Assembly: GCA_014925825.1 (NCBI GenBank)
Contig: JACGCK010000002.1
Location: 248,001 to 312,000 of the forward strand
Direction of reading: 5' to 3'
Source of the DNA: Pholiota molesta
Taxonomy: Eukaryota > Basidiomycota > Agaricomycetes > Agaricales > Strophariaceae
DNA: 64,000 nt
In this document: positions 22,458 to 37,400 of the stretch, piece by piece
Layout: the number at the start of each line of letters is the position of its first letter
How positions within the stretch are numbered: position 1 is the first letter of the stretch
Position numbers and translations under genes: made by a program
The notes under the pieces: generated by a model
What the model was told of the DNA's origin: nothing
Database searches by the model: none
Seen by the model: the letters and a program-made list of their open reading frames with translations, nothing else

Positions 22458-24292
22458 ATGAAGCTCAGTAATCCATTGCCGCAGCCCCTTCCAAAGGAAT
22501 GCGAAAAGGCGGCTCGTATATGCACGTATCTCCACCCTTTCTTTGCTTTCCGGCACTAATGTCCTCTCGACAGTTGAATCCTTTGTTGACAGTGGCAACA
22601 ACGGACTCGATGGCGTCATTCCTCGCACTATTCTTGAGGGTGCCAAAGGCTTCGCCATTTTCACAATCATCAAGGCAGGCTTCGTCCTTTCTGCTCGAGC
22701 GGGCAGTGGCATAGTCATCGCAAAGTTAGATGATGGAAGTATGTCTTGATCCATAATGTACTAATGACTATCAATGTCTGAATCGTATTCTGTATTTGTT
22801 CAGCTTGGTCTGCTCCCAGCGCTATAGGAACTGCTGGAGTTGGCGTCGGTGGACAATTAGGTGCGGAAATGACGGATTTCCTGGTTGTCCTGAACTCTCG
22901 TTCTGTGCGTAATCCTAATGTCGACTTCTAGGCTCCACGTTTATGTTTGAACCTTTCTAGGCAATCGTGAGCAAGTCGGAAGAATCGATGCTGAAACATT
23001 TCTCATTTTCATCGTCTCCTTTAGAGATCTTTCATGGCAGCAGGTTCCTTGACTTTAGGCGGTAATATGAGCATCGCTCTTGGCCCCCTGGGACGAACCG
23101 GCGAAGCATCGGGCGCTCTGAACTCCAACGGCAAAGTCGCAGCAATGTAATTTGCATCCTCAATCTCTTGGATGACAGGACTGACTCTCCGTATCCAAAA
23201 AATAGGTATAGCTATTCCAAAACACGAGGACTTTTCGGAGGTGTTTCCGTAGAAGGGTCCGTGATTGTAGAACGGCAGGACGCCAATATTCAAGCATACC
23301 ACTCACCGGTTACTGCCCGGCTGCTGCTCGGAGGCACAGTCGATCCTCCCCCATGGGCCACTCCCTTGATCAAGACCCTCGAAGCATGTACAGGAATGCC
23401 CGGAGGTAGGGAGTGGGTAAACGAAGATGTTCCGCGAACACCAGGTGGCACGTATATCTTCGGAGGAGGGCGATCTAATCCTAGCTCTGGCATCAGAACT
23501 CCCTCATTCTTGCGAAAGAAGAAAAAATCGGATGTTTCTTTCCCGCCAGCTTCATGGGGCGAAGAAAGTGATTCTGGGTCATATTTTTCTAAAAGTCCAA
23601 CGCCGTCGCATTCTCGGAATCTGACCTGGAGTGGCGGAGGCAACTATGGCAATTTCGATACAAATTTTGAATCCGAATTTAACCCCTACCAGCAAGGTTT
23701 AGCTTCAAGGACCAACAATTCATACAATAGTAGAGATGATACTAATCATTTTGGTACATCGCCATTTTCTTTCGATGGTCAACCTTCCCGGCCAGAATTC
23801 AAATCGAGTCTATCTAATAACCCATCTCATATACGGGCTACATCCTATGATTATAGCAATCTTTCCCTTGCGACTGGTCAACAGATTGACAGCCTATTCC
23901 CATCATCGGCTTCGCATCCACCAACCGCCTCCCAATCGACTGTCCCTTTCATCAAGCCACGCGAGGAACTAACAAAACCTTTATCGCCATATGAAGGCGT
24001 GGCCCGAGCGATTGCGCTATATGATTTCAACGCTGTTGAGGCAAGTTTCTGAAACGCTTAACGGGCATTTGTTCTGCCACTAACATCCGTCCGCAGGACG
24101 GCGATCTATCTTTTCGCAAAGGAGACGTCCTCATCATCACAAAGAAAAGCGATAGTACCGATGATTGGTAAGCATCGCATCTAATTTCTGCCTCAGGACC
24201 ACTATTGACTTCGTTGAATCTTGATTAGGTGGACCGGGAAAGTCAATGGACGTCAAGGCATATTTCCGGCCAATTTCGTTGAAATTGCTTGA
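22458..24292 (+). CDS. YSC84: Ysc84/SH3YL1 family actin-patch protein with C-terminal SH3 domain
   Basis: The N-terminal SYLF (Ysc84) domain binds lipids and actin in cortical endocytic patches. It reads PLPQPLPKECEKAA, then GVIPRTILEGAKGFAIFTII, KAGFVLSARAGSGIVIA, APSAIGTAGVGVGGQLGAE, GGNMSIALGPLGRTGEAS and SYSKTRGLFGGVSVEGSVIV, all hallmark blocks of the family. A long Ser/Asn/Pro-rich linker follows. The C-terminal SH3 domain starts at ARAIALYDFNAVE and continues DGDLSFRKGDVLII..WWTGKVNGRQGIFPANFVEI; its last two introns are at about 24040-24096 and 24168-24228. The first junction (around 22508-22570) is uncertain by a few residues. Confidence 0.92.
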
Positions 24293-24695
24293 CACGATTA
24301 TGTTATGAACAATTTCTCTATCTTGCTAGGTGTTATCATGTCAGAGCTTTCGTTTTGGATGGATTGACATGTATAAGGGCGCTCCGTTAACCACTGTATG
24401 TATTCGTGCACTCCATGTTTTCAATAAATGTACTTGTAAAAATAGTTCGGACAGTCTAAAATTAGACACCAACTTTAAAAGCATTGGATTATCTGGATAA
24501 ATGGTATATAGTTCGTTGTATCATCCTGCGTATGCTGTATGAAATGTCAAGTGGATGTTTATCGATACGCTACAAATAATGAGATACGTATACACTGGCA
24601 GCAAGATATATAGTGGCTAGTCGTAAATAAAGCGAGATGTGCTCGATGTTCCATCGTAAAGTAGATATCATAGTCAGAGCAGTTCACACAAGGTA
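24293..24695. other. Convergent 3' region, no gene seen
   Basis: AT-rich gap between the YSC84 stop and the GH16 stop on the opposite strand. It should hold both 3' UTRs. No conserved frame or repeat is visible. Confidence 0.5.
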
Positions 24696-26459
24696 TCAAT
24701 CCTGTAATTGATAGAGTTTGACGCTTCTGACTTCCCAATCTGCAGACAATAGGTTATCAGTTCAGTGTAGCGTGGGGTTTGAAAGTAATGTACGTACAGG
24801 CTTCACTCATGGATGCGCCGTTGCCTTGCACGAATGCCTGACACGTCGAGGCGCCAGTGCGTTGTGCGCAGCTCTGTTCTTGCCCAGGAATACCGGCAGC
24901 ACTCCATACCCCACCGGCCCAATCCCCGCTGAATAAAATTCAAAATTGAAAAATAGGCCAAGCGCCTGGTATAAATTACATACCATAATGTCGTGTCGAA
25001 GATAGCCGAATGATTCACGAAAAATGTGGTTGGATCACAGGAAGTAGCAGGCCATCTTGCTTGCGCAGCACCCCAGCTATCTGGTTGAGGGGCTTCCGCA
25101 GTAATATCCGAAGGAATTGAATTGGCAGGGAAAAAGTACACTGCAATTCCGGACGTATCCCACTTCACTAAAAGGAGGATGAGAGGAACATCGAAAAAGA
25201 GGTGAAAAACTTCGCGTACTTGCATAAACACCTCCGCGTTGGAATTGAATCCGGCGCCAAATGAATTGCTTGTAGAGGCGCGTATTCCACATCCTTGGTT
25301 GCCTGTTGTCAAGGCTGCGCAATCCGTCCCACCGATAACTGAACCAGATATGGCTAGCGTATTTGAACTAGTGCTTGCCAAGGTACAACCAATATTGGTG
25401 TGGATTGTGGCTTGGTTATTCGTGTAATTATTCACACCCTCTACAATATCGATTTCGCCATCAATGGGCCAATTTGGACCTATAAAAAATTTGAAGCGGT
25501 CGATAGTTTCTCACCGCTGGGAAGCTTACCATTCGTCCAAAATGCCCTATACATGCATTATGGATAAGTGCTGCTGTTGAACACCGAGAATATTACTCAC
25601 GGCCAAATGCCACAGCCCGTAGGCATATGTACCGAGTCCATGATAATCAAACCACCATTGAATTGCGTTTGGGTAGTAATGCGAACGCTTTGGCGAGTTC
25701 CCGAGACGACTGGTGTTGTTTCAACACGCATGACGGCGTGTCCTTGAGAATTTACCTGTAGAAGTCCATTGGAGCTCTGAATTATCCTGTAAGCACAACC
25801 TCACGGCCAACAAAGCGCAAAAAAGGAAATACCGCGGTGTTTTGATCGACATATGTGACGAGCCCTACGAATTGAATAAGAACAAGGGGAGTAACGCGGA
25901 TAAGTTTCCTTGGCTCACCATTTGTAGGATCTCCACCTGTGAAGAAATTCCAACCATCGAAAAAGTTCTGTCCTTCCTGTTATCATAGATGTGATTAATG
26001 AATGAATGTTGAATTATTGGATAAAAGGTCACTAACATGAGATTCGGTCAATTTCCATAGCGAGGGTGTAGTAGAAACGGAAGTTGGACTGGATCCAACG
26101 TTTGTACTCGTCGCAGGTCGTGAACTTCCAGCGCTTATAGTACTTGTACTACTTGAACTGCCTGTATGGCTAGCGGTGCCAGAACTAGAACTGTTGCCGG
26201 AGCTGCCTGTGTTTCCATTCCCGAAGACCGCCTGTTTCCCAGATTTGCAGTACACGACGTGATTGAGTTGGTCGGTATCTGCTCGAGGAAGGAGTACACT
26301 GCTGAAGGCGACGCGTAGATCATTCGCAAGGCTATGAGTATGCCGAATCGCGTCATCCTGGACTTTCTGTATTGCACGATGAACGAGTGTATGGGACGCC
26401 AGCGTTTGGTTGATGCCCAGAAGAACTGCGTAGAGGGTGTAATATTTGAGACCCATCAT
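24696..26459 (-). CDS. Secreted GH16 endo-beta-glucanase-like enzyme
   Basis: The start at 26459 gives a hydrophobic signal-like segment (MMGLKYYTLYAVLLGINQ). A Ser/Thr/Gly-rich linker of about 60 residues follows, then a GH16 domain: FFDGWNFFTGGDPTNG, a GLVTYVD strand, [41 protein letters not shown], and a C-terminal GASMSEAYWEV strand. EIDIVE is the GH16 catalytic motif, with two Glu and one Asp in the expected order. Such enzymes cut beta-1,3/1,4 or beta-1,3/1,6-glucans in plant or fungal walls. The final exon, joined across the intron near 24720-24795, ends YQLQD. The substituted linker before the catalytic domain is longer than in most family members. Confidence 0.9.
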
Positions 26460-27161
26460 TAGAAAGATCGATGGCTAGCCCTGGGGCGAAATGAAAGGCG
26501 CCAATGGTCTGACGCCGACCGTTCCAAGTCGTAGTATGAAGCAAATGAAAAGATATTTGGGCGCAGCCCGAAGACAAAATCGGAAAGGTAGGGTTGTAGG
26601 AACAGCACCTGTGGGAAGGGAAAGAGGGGTAGTAAGAAAGAAGTAAGAACAAGAACAGCCGTTCTCCGCGGGTGAAGAGCCGTCTTGCAGCAGAGAACCA
26701 CGAGGCAGTTGTGCGGCCCTAGCATACTTGCCGAAACCCTGAGAAACGTGGAAACACCTTGCATTTCCCACTGTGGCCGACCATGTTGGACCAGGATCAA
26801 CTTATATCCACGACATTCGACGATGCAAAACAAAGTTATCTAATTACATAGCCTCGTTCAAATCTCCCTTCCTATGGACAAAGTTGTACATTACAAACAC
26901 CGTTTACTCCGCCAGGATGGATTATGGAGAGATGGTCGATGCCTTGAGAAAGATGGTAGACCAGATAGTCATAAAATGAAGCCCAAGAAAAATAATACTA
27001 ATGCTACGAGAAATCGAGGACCAGGCCTGGAGATGATAAAATAGACTGATATGTCGCAAGTAACGAAAAGCTATATATCAAGAACGCCAAAATGAATGCA
27101 TATAAAACATGAAGAGAGTCGAAGATAAGTCCGTCCAAAAAATGACAAGTAAAACGAAAGC
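26460..27161. other. Intergenic region (GH16 promoter / VAC8 3' end)
   Basis: Gap of about 700 bases between the GH16 start and the VAC8 stop. Short open frames on both strands do not resemble known proteins and lack splice support. I see no RNA gene or transposon remnant. Confidence 0.5.
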
Positions 27162-29561
27162 CTAACGTTGGGATCCAGGAGTGAATGCATCCCTTATGCT
27201 TCGCCGAAGCTCGTCGTGATCACGGTGGGAACTTCCTAGTGATGATCCTGGTTGTATCTGAGAACCTGGCACGCTCGTAGAAACAAGACCGTCGATGTCG
27301 AGATCGACAAAATCAAGAATTCTACGAGAAAGAAGTTGTATTTCACCCTGACCGTCATTCGTCTCCGTTTCTTGGTATGAATGCTGAGAGTGGTGCGACC
27401 GTGGTGTTCCAACTGAGGAAGAAGGAGACGTTGTCCTCGTCGCGGCCAAATTTTTGATATTTGGGATCAAGATACTAGAGCTTCGAATGTTGCTAATGAG
27501 CTGAGGATCTGAATAAAACAATCAACTTGTGCCATAGAGAATAATTTATACTTGGTATACATACCGCCGGACTCCAGCAGTTGGACAATGGTCCATACAG
27601 CAATGTGCTGGAACGTAGCATCGGGACTAGTCAGGAAACGATGCAAATACTTGTGCATTCCACCATCAGGTTTGTCCCATACTTCATTGAATGCTGAATA
27701 GTCATCTGTTGGCGAGCGACCATCTAGCGCATTACAATTAGTCTTCAGCAAGGTGGAAAGCGATTGGATAAAATACCTTTCGACGATAGATTGCCCAATG
27801 CTGCTGCGCTGTTTCCTTGCACCTCAGAGCTTGGCGAATTCGTCAGAGGAATGAGGACTTCACAGATACCCATCTCCAAGAGTTGGCCCTTCAGCTCGTC
27901 TAAAATTATCCCGTCAAAATGGAAAGTTATCAATATCCTGAACACTTAAAGACTTACCACTTAACGCAAGAACAGCAACACAAGCAGTCATCTCGCTTTG
28001 AACATTGATCGGCACTTCCAAGACAAGTTCCTTTATAGATTGGACCGCGCCCGCCTTGACAATTGCCTTCTTATTCTTCTCCGAGCTCGCAGCAAGGTTT
28101 CGCAGCGTCGAAATGGCATGACATTGGACCTCTTCATTGTCTTTGAAAGAGAGCAATAGAATTAAGGTTGGTAGGAAACCAGAATCAATGATGGGAGATT
28201 CGTTTTGCGGATGTATCGAGACGTTCCGAACACACGCAGCAGATGACAGTATAAGTGGTAGATATGAGGACCGGAGTAGGCGAAGTAAAGGTGGCAGCCC
28301 GTCAGCTTTCACGATCTCCAACTGATATTTCTCTTGGGTTGAATTCAGCGTCGACGCAAAGGCGGATATAGAGAAATAACTAACCATCACTAGCCAGGTT
28401 GCGTAAAGCAAGAGCTGCTTGACATTGGACTTTCAAACTGGGACTCTCCATGAGCATTACAAGGCTGGTGACAAGTTTAGGTTCGCTCTGAGCCAACTTC
28501 TTGCGATTTGCACCTAGGCATGTCTAAATCAAAAACAGAAACATGAAGAATTGTGGTTGATGTCCTACCATCTACTGCGATATTACTTAAAGCAGTTGTA
28601 CAATAATATTGTACATCGGTATCTGGCGAGTTCAAGAGGCTCACTAAAACCGGGATGGCACCAGCGTTGACGAGCTGTTGACGATTCTCATCTATCAAGA
28701 CCCGAATGAGTAATCAATATTTCATCAACTGTTGACCATATCTTACCTGAATGTGTCATGTTCAACAGAGCACCAGTAGCATTTCGTTGTACTCGCATGT
28801 CTTTCGAACGAGCCAGTCGTGTGAGAGGGACCAGGGCACCAGATTTGGCAATCTTGGTTTTGTTGTCGTCTGAGATCTCTAAAATTAAGATACGTCAAGG
28901 AATGTTCTGGTTCGAGGACGAACCATGGGTGGCGAGATTCGTAACACAACCAACAGCATTGCATTGAACCTCCACATTGGGGCTGAGCATTTGACGGATT
29001 AGAGGTTCAAGACCTCCAAGTTTCACGATGAGCAGCTTGTTGTCGGCTGAGAGAAATATAATGAGTATAAAGTCATGGTTCATGGGACTAAATATCGCAC
29101 TATTAACTGCCAAATTTCCCAGAGCAGCACTCGCAGCCCGCTGTACTTCCGTATCATGGCTGCTAAGCAAAAAAAGAATAGGATCTAATGTATCCCGACC
29201 GACTGGGCGAACTTCTTTCTCTGTTATTTCTGCGAATGCCAGGGCCGCACTTCGTTGCAAGTCCACATTATCAGAGAAGGAAAGAGTTGTCAGGGCGGAC
29301 AGGGGAGATCCAGTAAAGAAGTTGGTCGTGGTACGATCTGCGGGTGTAAAACGTTAGAGAACTCTCTACCCGCCGAAGGAAAAACCGCACTCTCTAAGTA
29401 CTGCAACAAATCCGCCACCGCTTCTCGCTCATTCTCCAGCAGCAGTGGTTCATAGAATTGCGACCTGCGCCCATGGACTAACGTCACTGAGTAAAGCACC
29501 GATGCATATGAATATATGGAAGCCTACAGCATGATTCACAACAGCTGGTAATGTTACCCAT
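27162..29561 (-). CDS. VAC8: Vacuolar armadillo-repeat protein Vac8
   Basis: Vac8 is an armadillo-repeat adaptor on the vacuole membrane, used in nucleus-vacuole junctions, vacuole inheritance and autophagy. The first exon starts at 29561 with [13 protein letters not shown]: Gly2 for N-myristoylation and a Cys cluster for palmitoylation, as in yeast Vac8. After a short intron comes [20 protein letters not shown], the family's N-terminal helix. A long array of ARM repeats follows, with units such as [20 protein letters not shown] and [23 protein letters not shown], separated by roughly ten short introns. The last exon is Ser/Thr-rich and ends FTPGSQR. A CACGTG motif sits 136 bp upstream. Confidence 0.94.
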
Positions 29562-29927
29562 GAAGAACTGAGCTGCGTATGGGGCGGAGGAAAGTGGACG
29601 AAGTGAAGCCTGGTTGGCTGAGGCTTGGGATGCTTCAAATTAAACAAACTGCGAGCCTGGCTACGCCCATGCAACACTAAAGCGGACTTAACATATCACG
29701 TGTAAATCAGGTTTTCCCTTGTTAAGTCCAAAGCGAGACATGCCAGACTTACTTAAAATAAACAAATAAATGCTCAGTGAAGTCATAAACTTCATTTGAT
29801 TGGAAGCAAGTTGAATTCTTCACAGTCCATTTCTGATATTCCCAAAAACACTCACTGAACGTGAAAGGATAAATAACCAAGGGTTGTGGGAATAGAGACT
29901 GGTTAAATATAATCCTATATATAAGTA
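29562..29927. other. Intergenic region, VAC8 promoter and UTP5 3' end
   Basis: This gap holds the VAC8 promoter, with CACGTG at 29697-29702, and the end of the UTP5 transcript. No gene is visible. Confidence 0.5.
29697..29702. promoter_or_regulatory. E-box CACGTG upstream of VAC8
   Basis: A CACGTG palindrome about 136 bp upstream of the VAC8 start. A bHLH binding site is possible; no further evidence. Confidence 0.35.
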
Positions 29928-32380
29928 CTACTCGCTCTCATCCTCATCTTCTTCGTCGCTGTACTCTTCTTCTGCCTCATCGTCAATAAATCTCGATGCC
30001 AGACCTCCTTCATCTCCGCTATCGCTAAAATCATCCTCGCCGCTCTCCTCCTCTTCACTTTCTCCGCCCAATTCAATGTCTTCGATGCTCCCTTCATCAT
30101 CGCTGCCAACTTCGACTTGCACATCCATCTTCGCATCATCGTCTCCGGAGTCCGTGTCCCCTTCCACATAACGTTTGACGATTGATTTCTGTATTGTCTT
30201 GCCCGCCTTGCTTCCTAAAGCCGTAACAGGGACCGGGGCTGTAGAAGCCCGCAATTCTACTTGAGAGAGTACCATGTCCAAGCGTCCGCTCAAAGAAAGA
30301 AGACTGTCATGTAGGCTTAACCTGTTGGTTAATGTCGAATGTAGTCCTGATAATCGTGCTACCAGATCTGGTATCTAAAATGAATGGTCATTACAACGTC
30401 TCAAATGGACCGATTGTAGGATCACTCACAGTCATCAAGTGACCAGTGTGAACAGCAAGAACGGTTTTCAGCCAGATTAGAAGTCCTGAGCCACGCTGTG
30501 AACTCGTTCCACCACCACTTCCTTTCATGTTGGCGGCACGCGCTCCTCTCCCTAATCGATCAACGCAAGCAGTGATCAGGGAAGTGCTAGCTGAGATGGA
30601 AGTCTTCGAACAGTATTTCGAATCAGTACAGGATCTGAATGTGTCAGACACATTTCCAGGAGACGAGAATCGGACGAGTGCAAAGCTTGAATAAGAGTTC
30701 GAGTCAATGAGTTGGCTGGAATCACTGAAACTTCGGCTCGAGATTGCTTTTTCGTCGATTTAGATTGCCTGGAAGAATCCTTGACACCCTGGTCACCTTC
30801 ACTGTCAGAATTTTGTTCTACACCGCCTTCTGTGACGGCCGTTAACCGTTGACCAAGTGAAAGTTCGGCCAGATCGACTTGTAAAGCGCCATCCAGTTCA
30901 TTACCAGCATCCATCTCTTCGTTGCCCTGGCCTTGATCCAATTCAAATCCGGAACCGACGTTCAGAGATGTTGATTCAACATATCGCTTGTTTGGAACCA
31001 GCTAGAAAAAAGGGGCAAGACATCAGTCGTTATATAACAACCAACTGGAAAATTAGTAACCTGAGGTAGCTCGTCCGTGGATTCTTGGGTAATTTCATCC
31101 ATGGTTGGATTAGCGATATAGTTTCCATTGTCGTCCAAGTAACGCTGATAACATATCAACGCAACGAATAAATGACTAGTGCAAGGTACTCACAACCACG
31201 TCGAAGACTGGCCGAATGCCTTGAGCGAGTCGAACAATACGAATTGACCCTGTATCTGCTGGTATGAACACGAAGTCAATCACCGGATTATCTTGAGTTT
31301 TCGAGGATGTCGAGAGAGTAGAACGGGGGATGAGGGAGGGGATCTTGAAGGCTTTGTCTCCAGTACCATGAGGAAAATCGGATGGGATGGGGATGAATGA
31401 TAATTTTCCAGACGTGGAAAGAGTTACAAGGCTCCTCTTCAATGGATCAGAACTGGCGAGCTTGAGAGACCTGACATCGGAATCAAGCGAAATCGTCCCA
31501 ATGGACTTCTGGTTTGACGAAGCACCATCTGTATTCCAAATGTATACAAAGCGGTCACCCTCTGCGCTAGAGAAAAATAGGGTAGAAGGGCTTTTGGAGG
31601 TTGACCACAGGAGTGTTTTAATTGAGGACGCATGACCGGTGAAGGAGGCGACTTGTTTTGGTTTCTTCGAAGTAGAACTAATATCCGACGAATCAATTTC
31701 AAGCAAGCGGATGTTGTGGTGAGCTACAAGAAGATCAACCTGATCCGTGTTTTGAGTAGGTCGAACAGAGAGTGAGGTAGACGGGATACGGTCATCGTTT
31801 TTCCAACTCCTGAGGATGGCATTCTTTTGAACATCCCAAAGCCGTATGGAACTATCCGCACTGGAAGTCCAAAGAAGTGATTTATTGGTAAGTCCTGCTG
31901 CTAGGGCTAATATGCTGGATGTGCTTGTCGGGTGCGATAGTGTACGAATGACTTTTGAGTGTGTTGGGGAGAAAAACAATATTGTACCGTCTGAGAGGCC
32001 AACGACAAGTACGGCGAGCTCTTTCTCTGCGTCTACATTATCATTGGTTGCTTCCAAACGCGTCTTTTTTCTCTTTTTGCTTGGAGAACGAGTATCTTGA
32101 GTTGGAGATTCTGGGACTAAAGTGCTCCAAGATAAAACAGAAATGCGTCCAGAGTCAAGCGTATATTCGGCGACTGCGCGACTTGATGCTGTGTTGTAGA
32201 TGCGGATGCGATGTTTATCCACGGCAAGTGTTGCAAATGCGAAGAGAGTGCCATCTGGGGAAAAAGAGGAAAGAATGGCAAGTTTTGTGATGCAGACGGC
32301 TGGGCGAGGGCAGAGGTTGAAGTTGGACGACCCTGTGGAGGTTTCGGGGTGGAGGCGGATGATTTTTTTGCGGACGGCAT
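29928..32380 (-). CDS. UTP5: U3 snoRNP/t-UTP protein Utp5 (WDR43-like)
   Basis: Utp5 is part of the t-UTP/UtpA complex that starts small-subunit pre-rRNA processing in the nucleolus. The long N-terminal exon holds a WD40 propeller: LSSFSPDGTLFAFATLAVDK, AVLVVGLSDGTILFFSP, LLWTSSADSSIRLWDVQ, FTGHASSIKTLLWS and so on. The C-terminal half carries the Utp12-type domain (LIQALHSSDSRLLEMCL...VRRLPSQLALPLITACVDRL, LLIWLKTVLAVHTGHLM) and a strongly acidic tail ending SEEEESGED...DEDESE. The 5' end is not settled: the best ATG (32380) is one frame off and would need a 32-nt or a 77-nt intron near 32333 to join the propeller frame. Confidence 0.9.
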
Positions 32381-32441
32381 CCCAGGTCAAAGAAGTGCGT
32401 AAAGCAGGCGCCCAATTTCAATTTTTTCGAATAACAAGATG

Positions 32442-32449
32442 TCACGTGA
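32442..32449. promoter_or_regulatory. TCACGTGA palindrome between UTP5 and PHO85
   Basis: An 8-bp E-box palindrome in the divergent promoter, 62 bp upstream of the UTP5 ATG and about 142 bp upstream of the PHO85 ATG. TCACGTGA is the extended Cbf1-type site; CACGTG is also the Pho4 core site. Function is inference. Confidence 0.4.
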
Positions 32450-32590
32450 TACTTACATTCAATCTAATCAGATTTAGTGCGGGACCGAGTTAATTATAGT
32501 GGATAATGTAAGCCTACTTATATGACATCGCAGGACTCTTCCTTCCCCTTTCCTCTTCTCACTCGTCCCGCTTAGTATACCACCCCTAGA

Positions 32591-34152
<1,562 letters not shown>

Positions 34153-34452
34153 TTTCTACCCTCGAAGGAAAGAAATGATTAGTTTTTTTGGAAGGCTTGA
34201 TAGCTTTACTTTGTATAATACCTATATTTCCTTTTTATCCTGTTATTACCCATGATGATTTTCAAGTGACAGCGAATCACAAGTGAAGTTAATATAATCA
34301 CATTGGTCAACATAGCTAAAAGGTAATAAAATACAACAACATGATATTTACATAGATGCTCCCCGGTCGTATATATGGGTATCGATAGCTAGATATATAA
34401 AGATATGACAATTGAAAGCGATTGACCCTTTTTTTCCTTATATGAAAGTGGT
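34153..34452. other. Convergent 3' region, no gene seen
   Basis: About 300 AT-rich bases between the PHO85 stop and the histidine kinase stop. It should hold both 3' UTRs. Confidence 0.5.
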
Positions 34453-37400
34453 TTACCCATGGGTAGATTGGCCGAACATTGATACGAGGGATGCCAAATC
34501 CGCTTCATTCCGTCGTCAGCAAGACCTTATGCATCGACGGTGGGACTCACCTTTCTTTAGAGGTTTACTGAAGAATGCATTCATACCGGCACTTAGACAG
34601 AGCTGCTTTGTCGAATCCTGACAATCTGCACTAAGAGCAACAACTAAACACAAATAGTCAGCAGAGGTATAATATTGTATGGAAGGACCTTTACTTGGGA
34701 GAATGACGGGAACGTTGAGTTTCGATTCGAGAAGACGCAAACGTTTGGCTGCTTCTACTCCATCACATATTGGCATGTCTTGATAAAAGTCGTTAGGGCT
34801 GGTGCTGAAATACTTGTATCATGTAGAGAGCGTACGATGGTCAAATAAGGCAACAGAAAAAAATCCAGGTTCATGCGCCTCCCACTCTGCAATAAATGTA
34901 TATCAATTCGTTCAAACGAGCACTGTTGAGACTCACCAGCAATGGCTTCCTCGCCGTTACCAGTCGCGATCACGTTGAGATGATAGCGTTGAAGCTGTTT
35001 TATTAGCAAATTCTGTGCTATGGGGTTGTCTGATGACATGAAAAACTCGATAAAATATTATCAAAGTAATCATGCTGAAAATTTACCTTCAGCAATAAGG
35101 ACGTTTCCGTAGAGAGTCCGCTGTGCGTTCGCAAGATCTTCAATGGCTTTAACAACTTCAGATGGATGATGAGAAATCACAGGGTGTGGCAAATTCTTGA
35201 GATCAGCTAGCGTCTGCAACAGTCGAGCAAGTCGGGGAGGTTTTGTCATCTTGACCACTCCAGGAATGGTGCTATTGGAGAAAACGGCAATACCAGAGCC
35301 GCTCGTGGTAGGAGTATATAGATGGATTATTTTGGTATCATTGAAGGGTTTTAGACCCAACGCGTGAAGGTGACGAGCTAGGTCATCTGCACGAATCTCC
35401 GACTGGTCATCAAGGATCACGAAATCAAGACTTGGGTCTGTGTCCGTGAAACTGTGCAGATGCTGATGTGCTTCTGGAAGGTTGGTCGCCAACTGCACTT
35501 TAAATCCAGTTAGCATCGTCTTCAGAAGTCCGAGCGTTGCATCTGAGGAAGAACATGCAAGAATATGAAGAGGGCGAGGATGGATAAGAACCGAACGAGT
35601 AATCTGAACGTCTTGTAGATACTAATTCGGAGTCAAGTTAGAGAAAATCATCAATGGAGAAACTAGCACTTCAAATACCTTCTTTGATTCTTCTGCATCA
35701 TACATGTTGACAGGAATGGTAAACCAAAACATTGACCCACGATCTGGTTCTGAGGTTACGCCAATCACACCACCCATCAACTTCACAAGTTGACGAGATA
35801 TTGATAAGCCTAGACCAGTACCACCAAATCGCCGCGTCGAAGAATTCTAAAGCCAGGAGGGCTTAAAAAACAATATAAGGTGAAAAATTGGAACCTACAT
35901 CTGCTTGTTGGAAGGGCACGAAGAGAAGATCGACGTCACTGGCTGACAGTCCAATACCAGTGTCACTATTTATGGTATTAGCAGGGGATATATGAACAAG
36001 TAAGAGAGAAGAATCACTGAATCTCAAATTTGAGGTGAACATGATCGGATGTACCCAAGACAGCCGTATCAACTGAACAGTTCACACGGACCGAGCCACT
36101 TGCAGTAAATTTAACGGCGTTACCGATCAGGTTCATAAGTACTTTGAAATCAACTTTAGTATTTGCAACTTTTTTCAATCAAGAAAGGATATCTTACCCT
36201 GGCGGATTCTGGCGTAATCGGCATATACCCCTGTAATTCATGTCATCCAACGTCACAGAAAACATAATCCCAAAATCATACAAGAAGGCACGTCTGCTTC
36301 GATATTGAATGACAGGTCCAGCTTTTTAGCAGCCATGGGTAACAAAAGTTCCATGCAATCCTGTGAAGAAATTTCAATGGCTCTGTTATAATAATAAAGA
36401 ACCAACATACCGCAATGATGTTCTAAAGTGAGGTTGTTTGATTAGACACATGATTTAGGATGATCAAAATATCAATCATACCTCTACCAAGAATCCACTA
36501 GGTTCCAGTTTGACGGCTGATGGTGATGTTAGACCATGAAGCATTATGCACACGACTAATGACATACCAGAAGCTTCCAGTTTGCTGTAATCAAGGATAG
36601 AATCTATGATCTTTGGGGGAATGTATTGAGCAAATAACCTGACTTGGAAAGAAAAGGCAGCAACTTTAAGCAAGAGTTCACAGGATTGTTTGGCAGTTTG
36701 AACTGTAGGAGAATATATTAACAATTATACAGGTTCACATTTAGCCAGGCATACCTATTTCACTTTGACCCGGATTCAGTTCCGTGCCACTAAGAAGATC
36801 AAGGAGGCCATAAAAAGAGCTAGGGTGGTTTTAGCTACAAAAAGGTAAAACGAACTAGTGTCGTCACCTAAAAGGAGTCCTTAATTCGTGGCTCATGGAG
36901 GCCAAGAAGTTGCTTTTGATCTGATTATATCCATGATGAGAGTCGGTCTCACTGGCTAATCAACCCAGGCGCTGACCTTGGTTGCCTTCAATGCATCTTC
37001 ACGACTTTTTCTCGCTGCTTCTAGGGCTTCTCGCTGCGCGGCGATCATCTTTAAATTTTCTCTTGTTCCAGCTTGGACAGATCGGAATAAAAGAGCATTT
37101 GCAATGCTAATACTGGCCTGTTGACAAAGAAGAGTCAAAATGGTTACTGTATTCTGTGAGAAAGGATATCTGGAGGCAAAATAGACGGCTCCGAAGGTTT
37201 GCCCACGATTGCTGAATATGGGAAGGCAGATAACTGAACGGTGTGGAGTTTGCCCTGCCTCAGATGAAAAGCGTGAGTCCAGCGAGGCATCGTCGTAGTA
37301 CACTCGTTCTTTGGAGTTTAATGCTAAATGGGAGGTAGTTTAATTTTGTGCATGGCATTGAAGAATGTAGTTGAAACACACTGTGCTGAATTATAGCTTT

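Noticed and set aside
26460..27161. Short open frames between GH16 and VAC8
   Set aside because: They have no recognisable domain or codon bias, and splice signals do not extend them.
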